Counted from the stretch's first letter, positions 9,246 to 19,452 are shown. The stretch is DNA of 64,000 nucleotides from Sphingomonas sp. 3P27F8 (GCF_005502745.1 NZ_SCNL01000001.1:248001-312000), one strand, 5' to 3'. Notes: generated by a model from the letters alone, not told the origin. A program made the numbers and translations.

Positions 9246-11455
9246 GCAGCATGCCCGAGCGGCAGTGCGCGCAGGCGCTTGCCGGTTGCGGAATAGAGCG
9301 CGTTGGCGATCGCGGGGGCGACCGCGACCATGCCTAGATCGCCGATTCCGCCCGGTTCCGCGTTGCTCGCGATAAGCTCAACAGTGATGTCCGGCGTATC
9401 GGCGAGCCGGGGGAGCGCGAGTTCGCCAAAGCGATGGGCGGTGACGAGGTTGCGGTCGATATGCACGCCAGCGGACGTGGCCGCAGCCAGACCGAATATC
9501 AACCCGCCTTCGATCTGCTGGCGAATGATATCCGGGTTTACCTGCCGTCCGCAATCGACCGCGGCGACCAGTCGGTTCACGCGCGGGCGACCTGCCTGAT
9601 CCATCTCGGCCTCGGCGAGCACCGCGATACAGCTTCCTGCCATTGTGTGACAGGCGATGCCCTGCCCGCTGCCATCTCCCCCGCCATCCCATCCGCCAAG
9701 CGCAGCGGCGGTGGATAAGCATCTGGCGAGCCGCGCATCTCCGCCAAGCATGCCGATGCGGAAGGACATCGGCTCCATACCCGCTTGGCGCGCCAGTTCG
9801 TCAAGGAAGCTCTCCGTAAAGAAACAGGTGTAGCCGTGTGCGCCGCCTTTCAGGTGACCGCCGGGCAGCCCGATTTTCGCTGGATGATGCTCCACGATGC
9901 AACCAGGCAAGCGATAAGGCGGCAATGAGCCGGCGACCGCATAGCCGTCCGCTCCCGCGGGAAGCGCCAGCGCCGCCGCAACCAGCGCGTCGCTTGGCAT
10001 CAGTCTTGCGGCAAGTTCGCGTCCGGTGGACGGGGCGGCGATTTGTGTGCGCCAAGCGATAATAGCGCCGTTCGAGGCGAGCCGCGCGGTCATTCGAGCT
10101 TTCGCTGGCGCGCGGAAGCGGTCCCGCGCCAGCGCCTCGCGTTGAGACCACACCAGTTGCACCGGGCGCCTGGCCTCCGCTGCCAGGATCGCCGCCTGTG
10201 CTGCCACATCCACCTCGAGCGCTGCGCCGAATGAGCCGCCGATCAGTGTAGGGTGAAGGATCACTGCGTCTGGAGATATGCCGATCGCGCGTGCCGCCGC
10301 CTCGCGCGCGAGGCCCGGTGCTTGCGTGCCGATCCACATTTCCAGCCGGTCGCCGTGGAACCACGCGGTGGCGCATGGCGGCTCGAGCGCGGCGTGAAAG
10401 GCAGGCGTGACCAGATAATCCGCCACGATCAACCCGGGACCGCCCATTACCGGCGCAATATCGCCGCTCGTCGCGAAGCGATGACCGGGTGTTTTCAACG
10501 CGGCGTCGAGCACTCCAGCAATGCTCGCGTCGTTCACCACCGGGCCGCGGGTTGCGAAACGCGGCGCGAGCGCGGCGATGGCGCGATCAGCCGCCCACCA
10601 ATCGGTCGCGAGTGCGGCCACCCAGCGTTCGTTCTGCACGACGGCGACCACGCCCCGCACCCGCTCGGCCGCCGCGCGATTGACCCCGATCAGCCGGGAA
10701 TCCCCGAGCGGCCCCTGCATGATGCTGGCGAACACCATGTCCGGTAGGCGCACGTCGGCGGCGAAATTGGCCGATCCATCCACCTTCGACGGCACATCAA
10801 GGCGGGGCACGTCCTTGCCGGTCAGCCGCCCGTCCTCGTCCACGCGTAGCGGCAGATCCGCCGGCAGGTCGAAGCTGATCGCCTCGGCGGCAAGCTCGGC
10901 GAAGCGGATGCGTCGTTTGTCGGCCACGACAAAGCCTTCCGCCGTTTCGCACGCCGTCCAGTCAATCCCCCAGCGCTTCGCCGCCGCCTTGCAAAGAAGC
11001 ACGCGCGCCGCCGCGCCCGCCTCCCGCATGGCAGATTCGAACCTCCGGATCGACGTGGAGCCACCCGTCAGCATCAGCGCACCGCGCACCGCGCGTTCAC
11101 GGCGCAACGCGGCCGGAATCCGGTCGAACGCGCCGGCGAACAGCGTGTCGGCAGCGAGCGGATTGGCGTAAAGCGGGTTGAGCGGCGCGGCCTCGACGCC
11201 GATGGTGCGCCAGTCCGCGCCCAATTCGTCGGCGACAATCTGCGCCAGCGCGGTCCAGACGCCCTGCCCATGCTCCGCCTGCGGCACCGCGACGATCACT
11301 TGGCCGTCCGTCCCGATCTTCAGCCACGCGCCATAGATTGTCTCGCCCGGCGCTGCGGTAAGATTCGGCCGATAGCTGCGCGGCCACGCAGCCCAGGCAA
11401 CGATCAGCCCCAGTCCCGCCCCCCCGGAGACGAGCAAATTGCGTCTAGTGACCAT
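9242..11455 (-). CDS. Molybdopterin-binding aldehyde/isoquinoline oxidoreductase large subunit-like protein, Tat signal
   Basis: Xanthine oxidase family large subunit of the IorB type (isoquinoline 1-oxidoreductase beta). The N-terminus has a twin-arginine signal (TRRNLLVSGGAGLGL), indicating folded export to the periplasm. Recognisable segments are GETIYGAWLKIGTDGQ, PQAEHGQGVWTALAQI, the cofactor-binding GGSFGAALEVDVAAQA and the C-terminal APAIANALYSATGKRLR. The partner [2Fe-2S] subunit and an XdhC-like maturation factor are not adjacent. At the end, where the family normally has the catalytic Glu in a GxGEPG context, this protein reads GIGDLG. A GTG at 11467 is an alternative start. 737 aa; substrate unknown. 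Confidence 0.85.
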   Translation of the reverse strand: MVTRRNLLVSGGAGLGLIVAWAAWPRSYRPNLTAAPGETIYGAWLKIGTDGQVIVAVPQAEHGQGVWTALAQIVADELGADWRTIGVEAAPLNPLYANPLAADTLFAGAFDRIPAALRRERAVRGALMLTGGSTSIRRFESAMREAGAAARVLLCKAAAKRWGIDWTACETAEGFVVADKRRIRFAELAAEAISFDLPADLPLRVDEDGRLTGKDVPRLDVPSKVDGSANFAADVRLPDMVFASIMQGPLGDSRLIGVNRAAAERVRGVVAVVQNERWVAALATDWWAADRAIAALAPRFATRGPVVNDASIAGVLDAALKTPGHRFATSGDIAPVMGGPGLIVADYLVTPAFHAALEPPCATAWFHGDRLEMWIGTQAPGLAREAAARAIGISPDAVILHPTLIGGSFGAALEVDVAAQAAILAAEARRPVQLVWSQREALARDRFRAPAKARMTARLASNGAIIAWRTQIAAPSTGRELAARLMPSDALVAAALALPAGADGYAVAGSLPPYRLPGCIVEHHPAKIGLPGGHLKGGAHGYTCFFTESFLDELARQAGMEPMSFRIGMLGGDARLARCLSTAAALGGWDGGGDGSGQGIACHTMAGSCIAVLAEAEMDQAGRPRVNRLVAAVDCGRQVNPDIIRQQIEGGLIFGLAAATSAGVHIDRNLVTAHRFGELALPRLADTPDITVELIASNAEPGGIGDLGMVAVAPAIANALYSATGKRLRALPLGHAA

Positions 11456-11501
11456 CGGGGAAGCCACTAGGCGGGATCACCCTTCGACGGAAGCGACGGG
11501 A

Positions 11502-13199
11502 TCAGGCCGCCTCCGCTTCAAATTGTGCGCCATAAGTTGCGCGTAGCGCCACCTTGTCGATTTTCTCCGTGCCAAGCCGGGGGAGCGGTTCCGATACGAT
11601 CCAGATCCGCGCCGGCACCTTGAACGCGGCGATATGCTCGAGGAGGAAATCGGTCAGTTCCCCGGCCGTCAGCGAAGCACCATCCGCCGGATGGACCACC
11701 GCGCCCGGCACCTCGCCATACTTCTCGTCAGGCAAGCCAAACACGGTCGCCTCCGCAACTTGCGGATGCTGATAGAATGCCGCCTCCACCTCCTGACAGG
11801 AGATGTTCTCGCCGCCACGGATAATGATGTCTTTCTTGCGATCGACGATGAACAGATAACCGTCCTCGTCGAGATACCCTATGTCGCCGGTGCGGAGATA
11901 GCCGTCGGCGGTAAAGGCGTCGGCGGTCGCGCGCTCGTTGTTCCAGTAGCGCTCGAAATTGGCGACCGAGCGGATGCAGACCTCGCCACGCTCACCCGGC
12001 GCGACCGGCTTGCCCGCATCGTCGAGGATCGCGAGATCGACCAGCGGCGGCGAGGGGCGGCCGGCCGAATTGGGCTTTGCGATGTAATTCCCGCGCCAGT
12101 TGCCGGTGCCGATGCCATTTGTTTCGGTGAGACCATAGCCGATCAGCGGCGCGCCCTGCATCTCGTCATGGATGCGGCGGACATGCTCCACCGGACGCGG
12201 CGCGCCACCGGACGCGATATCGCTCACCGTCGAGAGATCGTATTTGTGCCGGTTGGGATGCGTGAGCATCTCGAAACTCATCAGCGGCACGCCGACGAAA
12301 TACGTGATCCTTTCCTTTTCGATCAGCCGCATCGCCTCTTCCGCGTCCCATTTCGGCATCAGCACCAGCTTGCGCCCGATCGCCAGCGACTGGAGCATCA
12401 CCGGCACTTCGGCAGTGACGTGGAACAGCGGCACGTTGAGCAACGTCGCAGGCTGCAACGCGCTCACCTCGCCTTCCTGCGTCGCGATCGCAAGCATCAT
12501 CAACGCCGAGGCGAGAAAGTTGAACACGCCCTGCACCACCTGCCGGTGCGTGGACAGCGCGCCCTTGGAGCGGCCGGTCGACCCGGAGGTGAACAGGATC
12601 GTGGCATGATCGTCCGGGGCGATTTCCGGCAGGGGCGTCTCATCCGCGCGCGCGGCGATGTCGGCGAGCGCCTGCGGTAGCGGCAGCCGATCATCGAAGG
12701 TGACAATGGTTGCACCCAGCCCCGTGATCGCGGCCAGCCGCGCGGCGCGCGGCGCATCGGCGAAAACCAGCCCGCAATCGACATCCTCGATCCCGTCGCG
12801 CAATTCGTCGGATTGCCACCAGCCGTTGAGCAGCGTCGCGACCCCGCCGGCCATCAGGATGCCGAAATAAAGCGTGATCCATGAGGGCGAGTTGCGCGCC
12901 GCGATGCCGACGCGATCGCCCTTCTTCACGCCAAAGCCGCCCACCAGTGCGCGCGCGACCTTCTGCGCCTCGGCATGGACCTGCGCGAAGGTAAGCCGCT
13001 CGTCGCCCGAGATCACGAATTCTGCGGCGGCATGCTGCGCGCAGAAGTGCGAGAAATAGGCGGTGAGCGTGGGCGGGGCGGCAGCGATCAGCGGCAGCTC
13101 GCGCCCGAAACGCTCCACCGAGCCAAGCGCGAGCTGACCGCCCTCGCCCGTCATCGCGGCGATCACGGTGTCCATCTTCAGGTCAAGCTCGGTCTTCAT
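11502..13199 (-). CDS. AMP-dependent acyl-CoA synthetase/ligase
   Basis: ANL-superfamily enzyme activating a carboxylic acid to acyl-AMP and then acyl-CoA, cytoplasmic or membrane-associated. Motifs are ILFTSGSTGRSKGALSTH (P-loop, ~205), GYGLTETNGIG (~355), and GYLDEDGYLFIVDRKKDIIIRGGENIS split over ~450-475, with the C-terminal lysine in GTEKIDK. 565 aa is normal for medium/long-chain acyl-CoA ligases. It is the first gene of a minus-strand run, divergent from lgt across 65 bp. The substrate cannot be told from sequence alone. Confidence 0.92.
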   Translation of the reverse strand: MKTELDLKMDTVIAAMTGEGGQLALGSVERFGRELPLIAAAPPTLTAYFSHFCAQHAAAEFVISGDERLTFAQVHAEAQKVARALVGGFGVKKGDRVGIAARNSPSWITLYFGILMAGGVATLLNGWWQSDELRDGIEDVDCGLVFADAPRAARLAAITGLGATIVTFDDRLPLPQALADIAARADETPLPEIAPDDHATILFTSGSTGRSKGALSTHRQVVQGVFNFLASALMMLAIATQEGEVSALQPATLLNVPLFHVTAEVPVMLQSLAIGRKLVLMPKWDAEEAMRLIEKERITYFVGVPLMSFEMLTHPNRHKYDLSTVSDIASGGAPRPVEHVRRIHDEMQGAPLIGYGLTETNGIGTGNWRGNYIAKPNSAGRPSPPLVDLAILDDAGKPVAPGERGEVCIRSVANFERYWNNERATADAFTADGYLRTGDIGYLDEDGYLFIVDRKKDIIIRGGENISCQEVEAAFYQHPQVAEATVFGLPDEKYGEVPGAVVHPADGASLTAGELTDFLLEHIAAFKVPARIWIVSEPLPRLGTEKIDKVALRATYGAQFEAEAA

Positions 13200-13264
13200 G
13201 CGCCTCTCCGCTTGGTCTTGTCATTTGACGCTACTATGCAGGGGCGAAGCACGAGGGAAAAGCC

Positions 13265-14146
13265 TTGATCCTGTCTTTGTTCGCCGCATCCGCCGGCCAT
13301 ATCCGTTTCACCGACCTGGGATTGCACCCGGACGTCTTCTCGATCGGCTTCTTCACGCTGCGCTGGTACAGCCTCGCCTATATCGCCGGGATCGTCGTCG
13401 GCTGGTGGTATCTGCTGAAGCTGCTCGCCGAGCCGGCCGCACCGATGGCGCGGCGCCACGCGGACGATCTGGTGTTCTACGCAACGCTCGGCATCATCCT
13501 GGGCGGGCGGATCGGCTATGTCCTGTTCTACGCGCCCGACATGATCCTGCATCCGATCCGCATCCTGCGGCTGTGGGACGGCGGCATGTCGTTCCACGGC
13601 GGCGTGATCGGCACGACGATCGCGATCATCCTGTTCGCGCGCAAGAACGGGCTGAACTGGCTGCGCATCCACGATTATGTCGCCTGCGTCGCGCCGTTCG
13701 GGCTGTTCTTCGGCCGGCTGGCCAATTTCGTGAACGGCGAATTGTGGGGCAAGCCGACCGACGTGCCCTGGGCGATCGTCTTCCCCCACACCGTGCCGAT
13801 CGGCATGATCGAGCCGGCACGGCACCCGAGCCAGCTTTACGAGGCGGGGCTCGAGGGGCTGCTGCTGTTCGCGGTGCTCGCCTTCTTCTTCTGGCGGACG
13901 AAGGCGCGATACGAGCCGGGCAAGCTCGTCGGCATCTTCGTGCTCGGCTATGGCCTGTGCCGGTTCTTCGTCGAATTCTTCCGCGAGCCGGATTCCCAGT
14001 TCGCGGGCACCTTCTTCGCGACGACGATCCACATGGGGCAGATCCTGTGCCTGCCGATGATCGCCGGCGGGATCTGGCTGATCGCCACCGCGCGCGGGCG
14101 GCGCGAGCGCGTCGAGCCGATCGCCGGGAGCGACAGCGTCGCGTGA
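13265..14146 (+). CDS. lgt: Prolipoprotein diacylglyceryl transferase
   Basis: Inner membrane enzyme that transfers diacylglycerol from phosphatidylglycerol to the lipobox Cys of prolipoproteins. Family signatures are [31 protein letters not shown] (the Lgt signature, ~155) and [13 protein letters not shown]; about seven membrane segments are visible. No ATG exists at the N-terminus; the reading frame begins with TTG at 13265 just after GGGAAAAG, so a TTG start is likely. Its stop overlaps the GTG of the next gene (GTGA). 293 aa. All key Arg/His/Asn residues appear intact. Confidence 0.95.
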   Translation: MILSLFAASAGHIRFTDLGLHPDVFSIGFFTLRWYSLAYIAGIVVGWWYLLKLLAEPAAPMARRHADDLVFYATLGIILGGRIGYVLFYAPDMILHPIRILRLWDGGMSFHGGVIGTTIAIILFARKNGLNWLRIHDYVACVAPFGLFFGRLANFVNGELWGKPTDVPWAIVFPHTVPIGMIEPARHPSQLYEAGLEGLLLFAVLAFFFWRTKARYEPGKLVGIFVLGYGLCRFFVEFFREPDSQFAGTFFATTIHMGQILCLPMIAGGIWLIATARGRRERVEPIAGSDSVA

Positions 14147-15183
14147 GCCGGATTGTGGAAGAGGGCCCGCTGCCAGAACGGCTGGCGCGAGCGATCACTC
14201 TCGGCGGGCCGATCCCGGTCAGCCAGTTCATGGCGGCCGCCAACGCGCATTACTACGGCACACGTGATCCGCTCGGCGCCGGAGGTGATTTCACCACCGC
14301 GCCGGAGATCAGCCAGATGTTCGGCGAGCTTATCGGCCTGTGGTGCGCGGACCTGTGGGATCGCGCCGGGCGGCCAGATGTGGCGTGGGTGGAGCTGGGG
14401 CCGGGGCGCGGAACGCTCGCCGCCGATGCGCTGCGCGCGATGGCGACGGCAGGGCTTACCCCGCCCGTGCATTTCGTCGAGACCAGCCCCGTACTGCGCG
14501 ACGAGCAAGCCAGGCGCGTGCCCCACGCCACATGGCATGATGACGTGGAGGAGCTGCCGACTGACCGGCCGCTGCTGGTCGTCGCCAACGAATTCTTCGA
14601 TGCGTTGCCGATCCGCCAGCTCGTGCGGCGCGGCGCGACGTGGCATGAGCGGCTGGTGGCGTGTCAGGACACGTTGTTTCTGCCTGTCGCCGGCAAGCAG
14701 GTGCCCGACGACGTGATCCCACCGCATCTTCGCGACGCGCCCGCCGGCTCGATCATCGAAACATCGCCCGCCTCGGTCGGCATCATGCGCGTGCTGGCCG
14801 CGCGCATCGTGGCGCAGGGCGGCGCGCTGCTCGCGATCGATTATGGCTATGAGGGGCCGGCGGTGGGCGACACGCTCCAGGCGGTGCGCGCCCACACCTA
14901 TGCCAATCCGTTCGAGGAGCCGGGCGAACGCGATCTGACCGCGCATGTCGATTTCGCGACGCTGGCGCTGGTCGGCCATGCCAGCGGGGCGATCGCGAGC
15001 GGCCCGGTCGGGCAGGGCGCGTTTCTCCGCGCGCTGGGTGTTGATGCCCGAGCGACGGCGCTGGCGCAGAGCAACGCCGATGTTCTTGTCGATCGCGACC
15101 GGCTGGTGGAGGACATGGGCGAACTGTTCAACGTAATCGGCCTGCGCCACGCGGACTGGCCCGAACCCGCAGGATTCGCATGA
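14143..15183 (+). CDS. SAM-dependent methyltransferase, MidA/NDUFAF7 family
   Basis: Family related to mitochondrial NDUFAF7 (arginine methylation during complex I assembly). The segments [18 protein letters not shown] (~45), [15 protein letters not shown] (SAM-binding, ~80), FVETSP and [13 protein letters not shown] are diagnostic. The GTG at 14143 overlaps the lgt stop as GTGA and is chosen as start (346 aa); the open frame extends further upstream but only inside lgt. It is followed by a 4-base overlap with the acetyltransferase gene, so the set lgt-midA-GNAT-pgeF behaves as one operon. Methylation target in this organism is inferred only. Confidence 0.9.
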   Translation: MSRIVEEGPLPERLARAITLGGPIPVSQFMAAANAHYYGTRDPLGAGGDFTTAPEISQMFGELIGLWCADLWDRAGRPDVAWVELGPGRGTLAADALRAMATAGLTPPVHFVETSPVLRDEQARRVPHATWHDDVEELPTDRPLLVVANEFFDALPIRQLVRRGATWHERLVACQDTLFLPVAGKQVPDDVIPPHLRDAPAGSIIETSPASVGIMRVLAARIVAQGGALLAIDYGYEGPAVGDTLQAVRAHTYANPFEEPGERDLTAHVDFATLALVGHASGAIASGPVGQGAFLRALGVDARATALAQSNADVLVDRDRLVEDMGELFNVIGLRHADWPEPAGFA

Positions 15184-15695
15184 TCGATTATCGCACCCCT
15201 ACCCTCGCCGACGGCACCGAGATCGACGCGATGGCGAGGAAGGTGTGGCTGGAGACGTTCGAGCCGTTCACCAGCCCGCAGAATATCGCCGCCTATTTCG
15301 CCGAGGCCTATGGCCCGAACGGCAAACTGATCCGCGATCTTTCGAATCCGGACGTATCCTGGCGCGTCGCGTGCGCCGGGGACGAGATCGTCGGCTATGC
15401 CAAGCTCACCCCGCCATTTCTGCCCGATCCCGCGATGACCGCTGGCGCGCTGCAACTGAGCCAGCTCTACATCGCCGGCACGCATCACGGCGCCGGCATC
15501 GCACAGGCGCTGATGGCGTGGACGATCGATACCGCGCGCGCGCGCGGCGCGAAGGCACTGCTGCTCACCGTCTATGAGGCGAACCCGCGCGCGATCCGTT
15601 TTTACGAGAAGCATGGGTTCGCGCATATCGGCGATTATGCTTTCCCGGTCGGCGATCAGGTCGATCGCGATCTCATCATGCGGCTGGCATTATGA
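15180..15695 (+). CDS. GNAT family N-acetyltransferase
   Basis: GCN5-related acetyltransferase of 171 residues. The acetyl-CoA binding region is around residues 95-125 (LYIAGTHHGAGIAQALM, a variant of the usual R/Q-x-x-G-x-G/A loop), followed by the beta5/alpha4 segment VYEANPRAIRFYEKHGF typical of amino-group acetyltransferases. It overlaps both neighbours by 4 bases in the lgt-pgeF operon. The acetyl acceptor is unknown; a protein or small amine is equally possible. Confidence 0.85.
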   Translation: MIDYRTPTLADGTEIDAMARKVWLETFEPFTSPQNIAAYFAEAYGPNGKLIRDLSNPDVSWRVACAGDEIVGYAKLTPPFLPDPAMTAGALQLSQLYIAGTHHGAGIAQALMAWTIDTARARGAKALLLTVYEANPRAIRFYEKHGFAHIGDYAFPVGDQVDRDLIMRLAL

Positions 15696-16456
15696 GCGCG
15701 GTGGAGGTCAATCGCGCCGCCGCGCTGTCGGGCGTGGCACACGGCTTTCTGGGCCGGCGCGGCGGCGTTTCGACCGGGCTGCACGGCGGGCTCAACGTCG
15801 GCGCCGGATCGGCCGACGACGCGGATGCGATCGCGGAGAACCGTCGCCGTGCGGGCGACGCCGTACTGCCAGGCGCGGCGCTGGTGACGGTCTATCAGGT
15901 TCATTCGGCCGAGTGCGTGACGGTTCGCGCGCCGTTCGATCCCGCGCTGCGCCCTCGTGCCGATGCGCTGGTGACGGATCGACCCGGCCTGGCGATCGGC
16001 GTGCTGACGGCGGATTGCGCGCCGGTGCTGCTTGCGGATGCCGAAGCCGGCGTCGTCGGCGCGGCCCATGCCGGGTGGAAGGGCGCGCTAGCCGGGGTGA
16101 CGGATACGACGATCATCGCGATGGAAGCGTTGGGCGCGCGTCGCGACCGGATCGCCGCCGCTGTCGGCCCGTGCATCGCGCGCGCCAGCTATGAGGTTGA
16201 TCTCGCGTTTCGCCGTCGCTTCGAGGAGGCGGATGCGGCGAACGAACGCTTTTTCGCGGACGGGCGGGCATGCCACGCGCAGTTCGATCTGGAAGCCTAT
16301 GTCGCGCATCGCCTGGCCGATGCGGGCGTCACCCGCATCGAAACGCTGGGGCTGGATACCTACGCCGACCCCACGCGCTTCTTCAGCTTCCGCCGCGCCA
16401 CGCATCGCGGCGAGCCGGATTACGGGCGGCAGATCTCGATCATTGGCCTCAGATGA
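15692..16456 (+). CDS. pgeF: Peptidoglycan editing factor PgeF (laccase-domain / YfiH family)
   Basis: YfiH/PgeF protein of 254 residues. Family members remove mis-incorporated L-Ser from the muropeptide precursor, and some show purine nucleoside phosphorylase activity. The zinc-ligand segments TADCAPVLL and AAHAGWKGALAGV (~100-135) and GPCIARASYEV (~165) are intact, with the N-terminal HGFLGRRGGVS. It is the last gene of the lgt operon, convergent with hslU after 30 bp. Presence beside lgt gives the operon an envelope theme. Confidence 0.92.
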   Translation: MSAVEVNRAAALSGVAHGFLGRRGGVSTGLHGGLNVGAGSADDADAIAENRRRAGDAVLPGAALVTVYQVHSAECVTVRAPFDPALRPRADALVTDRPGLAIGVLTADCAPVLLADAEAGVVGAAHAGWKGALAGVTDTTIIAMEALGARRDRIAAAVGPCIARASYEVDLAFRRRFEEADAANERFFADGRACHAQFDLEAYVAHRLADAGVTRIETLGLDTYADPTRFFSFRRATHRGEPDYGRQISIIGLR

Positions 16457-16488
16457 GGGCGGCCCCGGCCGAAGCCGGGGTTTGAAGG

Positions 16489-17787
16489 TTACAGCACGAA
16501 CCGGCTGAGATCGGTATTCCGCGCAACGCTGGAGAGTTGCTTTTCCACATAGGCTGCGTCGATCGTCAGCGTGCCGCCGCCGCGATCCTCCGCGTCGAAG
16601 CTCACTTCCTCCAGCAGTTTTTCCATGACCGTCTGGAGCCGCCGCGCACCGATATTCTCGATCTCGCCGTTCACTTCGGCGGCAATCTTCGCCACCGCGC
16701 GAATACCGTCCGGCGTGAAGTCGATCGTGACCCCTTCGGTGCCGAGCAAGGCGCGATACTGCGCCGGCAGCGATGCCTTGGTGTCGGAAAGGATCGCCAC
16801 GAAATCCTCCTCGGTCAGCCCCTTGAGCTCCACGCGAATCGGCAGCCGCCCCTGAAGCTCGGGCAGCAGATCGCTCGGCTTGGCGACGTGAAACGCGCCG
16901 GAGGCGATGAAGAGGATATGGTCCGTCTTCATGGGGCCGTATTTGGTGGACACGGTGGTCCCCTCGATCAGCGGCAACAGATCGCGCTGCACGCCCTCCC
17001 GGCTGACACTCCCGCCCCGCACGTCGCTCACCGCGATCTTGTCGATCTCGTCAAGGAAGACGATGCCGTTCGCCTCCGCATCCGCCAGCGCGACGCGGCT
17101 CACCTCGTCCTGATCGAGCCGCTTGTCCGCCTCTTCCTCGACCAGCTTTTCCCACGCCGCCGGCACCAGCAGCTTGCGGCGCTTCGCCTGCCCGCCGCCG
17201 AACGCTTTACCCATCATCTCGGACAGATTGATCATGCCGACCGATCCGCCGCCGGGCAGCTCGAACGGCATCTGCGGCGCCTGTTGCAGTTCCAGCTCGA
17301 TCTCGGTGCTCTCGAGGTGTCCGTCGCGGAAGCGCTGACGGAAGCTTTCGCGCGTCGCCTGGCTCGCATCCTTGCCGACCAGCGCGTCGAGCAGACGCGC
17401 CATCGCGGCTTCCTCCGCCTTGTCCTTGACAGCGTTGCGGCGGCGCTCCTTTTCCAGCCGGACCGCTTCCTCGACGAGATCGCGCGCGATCTGTTCCACA
17501 TCGCGCCCGACATAGCCGACCTCGGTGAACTTGGTCGCCTCGACCTTCACGAACGGGGCATCCGCGAGCTTCGCGAGGCGGCGGCTGATCTCGGTCTTGC
17601 CGCAGCCGGTGGGGCCGATCATCAGGATGTTCTTGGGCGTCACCTCGTCGCGCAGGTCCGGGCTCAGCTTCTGCCGACGCCAGCGGTTGCGCAGCGCGAC
17701 GGCCACCGCGCGCTTCGCATCGCGCTGGCCGATAATATGCGCGTCAAGCGCGGCGACGATCGCCTTCGGGGTGAGATTGTCGTTCAT
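16489..17787 (-). CDS. hslU: ATP-dependent protease ATPase subunit HslU
   Basis: AAA+ unfoldase that feeds substrates to HslV. Visible are the N-terminal [17 protein letters not shown], Walker A GPTGCGKT (~60), the Tyr-pore loop [11 protein letters not shown], an inserted I-domain (~110-230), Walker [13 protein letters not shown], sensor II region and a C-terminal Leu (SRFVL) that would insert into HslV. ATG 17787 gives 432 aa, the family length; ATG 17793 adds two residues. It follows hslV after ~26 bp, the standard hslVU operon order. Confidence 0.96.
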   Translation of the reverse strand: MNDNLTPKAIVAALDAHIIGQRDAKRAVAVALRNRWRRQKLSPDLRDEVTPKNILMIGPTGCGKTEISRRLAKLADAPFVKVEATKFTEVGYVGRDVEQIARDLVEEAVRLEKERRRNAVKDKAEEAAMARLLDALVGKDASQATRESFRQRFRDGHLESTEIELELQQAPQMPFELPGGGSVGMINLSEMMGKAFGGGQAKRRKLLVPAAWEKLVEEEADKRLDQDEVSRVALADAEANGIVFLDEIDKIAVSDVRGGSVSREGVQRDLLPLIEGTTVSTKYGPMKTDHILFIASGAFHVAKPSDLLPELQGRLPIRVELKGLTEEDFVAILSDTKASLPAQYRALLGTEGVTIDFTPDGIRAVAKIAAEVNGEIENIGARRLQTVMEKLLEEVSFDAEDRGGGTLTIDAAYVEKQLSSVARNTDLSRFVL

Positions 17788-17813
17788 GGTCATCTTTCGT
17801 GAATCGGGAGAAA

Positions 17814-18377
17814 TCAGGCGGCGCTGCCGAGCGTTTCGACGACCAGCCGATCGTTGGTGAACACGCACAGCTCGGCGGCGATCTTCATCGCCTTGCGCGC
17901 GGCGGTTTCCGCGTCCTGCTCATATTCCACCAGAGCGCGCGCCGCGGCCAGCGCATAGTTGCCGCCAGATCCGATCGCAGCAATGCCTTCCTCAGGCTCC
18001 AGCACGTCGCCGTTTCCGGTCAGGATCAGCGTCGCATCCTTGTCGGCGACGATCATCATCGCTTCGAGATTTCGAAGGTATTTGTCGGTGCGCCAGTCCT
18101 TCGCCAGTTCCACGGCGGCACGCATCAGATGGCCCTGATGCCGTTCCAGCTTGGCCTCCAGCCGCTCGAACAGAGTGAAGGCATCCGCGGTGGCGCCGGC
18201 GAACCCCGCGATCACCTTGCCGTCCGCGCCCAAGGTGCGAACCTTGCGCGCGTTTGGCTTCATCACCGTATTGCCCATCGATACCTGGCCGTCCCCGGCC
18301 ACCACCACCTTGCCGCCGCGTCGGATCGACAGGATCGTCGTGCCATGCCACACGGGCATGCTGCTTTCGTTGCTCAT
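17814..18377 (-). CDS. hslV: ATP-dependent protease peptidase subunit HslV
   Basis: Proteasome-like threonine peptidase, cytoplasmic dodecamer partner of HslU. The mature N-terminal threonine is in [13 protein letters not shown] after a ~10-residue propeptide; [14 protein letters not shown] and [14 protein letters not shown] are family signatures. ATG 18377 is chosen (187 aa); ATG 18359 would give a shorter propeptide and has a GAAAG ribosome site, so the start is uncertain. Located directly upstream of hslU. Confidence 0.95.
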   Translation of the reverse strand: MSNESSMPVWHGTTILSIRRGGKVVVAGDGQVSMGNTVMKPNARKVRTLGADGKVIAGFAGATADAFTLFERLEAKLERHQGHLMRAAVELAKDWRTDKYLRNLEAMMIVADKDATLILTGNGDVLEPEEGIAAIGSGGNYALAAARALVEYEQDAETAARKAMKIAAELCVFTNDRLVVETLGSAA

Positions 18378-18487
18378 GGGCCCGCATATGGTGCGGCGGC
18401 CGGAAGGCTGCAATCTCCTCGCCGGTCAGGCGTGGTCGATGGGGAGGCTAACGCCCGCGAACCACACGCGATCACGGCCGCGAATGC

Positions 18488-18895
18488 TCAGCGCCCCTTT
18501 GCCTTCCCCCATTCGCGCGCCACCGTATAGCCCAGATACCCGGTGCCGAACAAAGCATAGAGCGGTTCGGGTATGCCGCTGAGATAGGCATTCATCCCCT
18601 GCCCGATCGCGGTCGCCCAGCTCGGCCGGATCGCTGCGATCAATCCCATCGGGATCGACCACAGCAGCAGCGCGTACATCACATAGAGGAAGCTGGGGCG
18701 AGCGCGGCTGGTCCACGGATCGGCGGAATTCGCCTCTGCCAGCACCGCGGTCATCTGTGTCTTGATCCGTTCCAGCTCCTGTGTTCCGTCGAGCCGCAGC
18801 AGTTCCAGCTTGGCCGCTTCGCGCATTTTCGGATCCGGGATCAGCCGGTCGAGCAGGCCAGCCACCGGCGCGATAATCCCATCGAGCAATGCCAT
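18488..18895 (-). CDS. Holin-like protein of the GTA 3-TM type
   Basis: 135-residue protein with a short N-terminal amphipathic part (ALLDGIIAPVAGLLDRLIPDPKM), a charged helix and hydrophobic stretches at ~70-88 (LYVMYALLLWSIPMGLIA) and ~105-125, ending with basic residues. It resembles the holin that works with the GTA endolysin in Rhodobacter (GTA_holin_3TM family). It starts 18 bp after the endolysin gene. ATG 18895 has GGGAG at 8-base spacing. Such holins permeabilise the inner membrane and release the endolysin; here this would serve GTA release, by inference from the nearby structural cluster. Confidence 0.82.
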   Translation of the reverse strand: MALLDGIIAPVAGLLDRLIPDPKMREAAKLELLRLDGTQELERIKTQMTAVLAEANSADPWTSRARPSFLYVMYALLLWSIPMGLIAAIRPSWATAIGQGMNAYLSGIPEPLYALFGTGYLGYTVAREWGKAKGR

Positions 18896-18912
18896 AATGT
18901 CTCTCCCGAACC

Positions 18913-19452
18913 TCAACCGAGCCGATTGGCGAGCCAGCCGTAAAGGAACGCTTCATTGGCCGGGCGGCTTTCCGCCAGCGCCATGTAGCGCGCGCCCTGC
19001 AGCGCCTCGAGCGCCTTCATGAGCACCTTTTCCCCCGCCGCGCCGCGCCGCGTGACGAACCCATCCAGCGCCGCCAGCGTGCGTGGGCCGATCACCCCGT
19101 CGACCGCGATATCCGGATAGTCGCTTGCGCCACGATTGAGCGCATTGAGCGCCCGCTGCAGAAAGCCAGTGGCCACCTTGGTCCCCATGTTGACCCCGGT
19201 GTCGAACATTTCGGCCGCAACCTGCGGCATTCGGCGTGCCACGCGATCATAACCCGGGTGTTGCCAGTAAAGCCGCCGGTAGATGGCCGCGGCCACAGAT
19301 CGCGATAGCGCGCGCATGTCGCCGGAATAGCCGTTCGCGCGCGCGACCCGCTCGGTGATGCCCCAGCGGGTGGCGCCGCCACGATCCGCCGGATGATTCG
19401 CATAGCCGCCCTCGCGACCGATCACCTCATCGATCAGTTCGTCGATATCCAT
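18913..19452 (-). CDS. GTA-type endolysin: glycoside hydrolase family 108 muramidase with peptidoglycan-binding domain
   Basis: 179-residue lytic enzyme. The catalytic GH108 domain is N-terminal: EVIGREGGYANHPADRGG contains the family's Glu in an EGGY context and is followed by TRWGIT; a C-terminal PG-binding-3 domain starts near residue 90 (MGTKVATGFLQRALN, VDGVIGPRTLAAL). It lacks a signal peptide, consistent with holin-dependent release. It forms a two-gene lysis cassette with the holin and is preceded by a hairpin at its start codon. The equivalent pair in Rhodobacter releases RcGTA particles. Confidence 0.9.
   Translation of the reverse strand: MDIDELIDEVIGREGGYANHPADRGGATRWGITERVARANGYSGDMRALSRSVAAAIYRRLYWQHPGYDRVARRMPQVAAEMFDTGVNMGTKVATGFLQRALNALNRGASDYPDIAVDGVIGPRTLAALDGFVTRRGAAGEKVLMKALEALQGARYMALAESRPANEAFLYGWLANRLG

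Noticed and set aside
13200-13264. Possible promoter TTGGTC-N17-TATGCA between the acyl-CoA ligase and lgt
   Set aside because: Weak match and several overlapping alternatives on both strands.
18488-19452. Interpretation of the holin-endolysin pair as a prophage remnant
   Set aside because: No other phage genes are attached, and the families match the GTA lysis cassette; a GTA role is the simpler reading.
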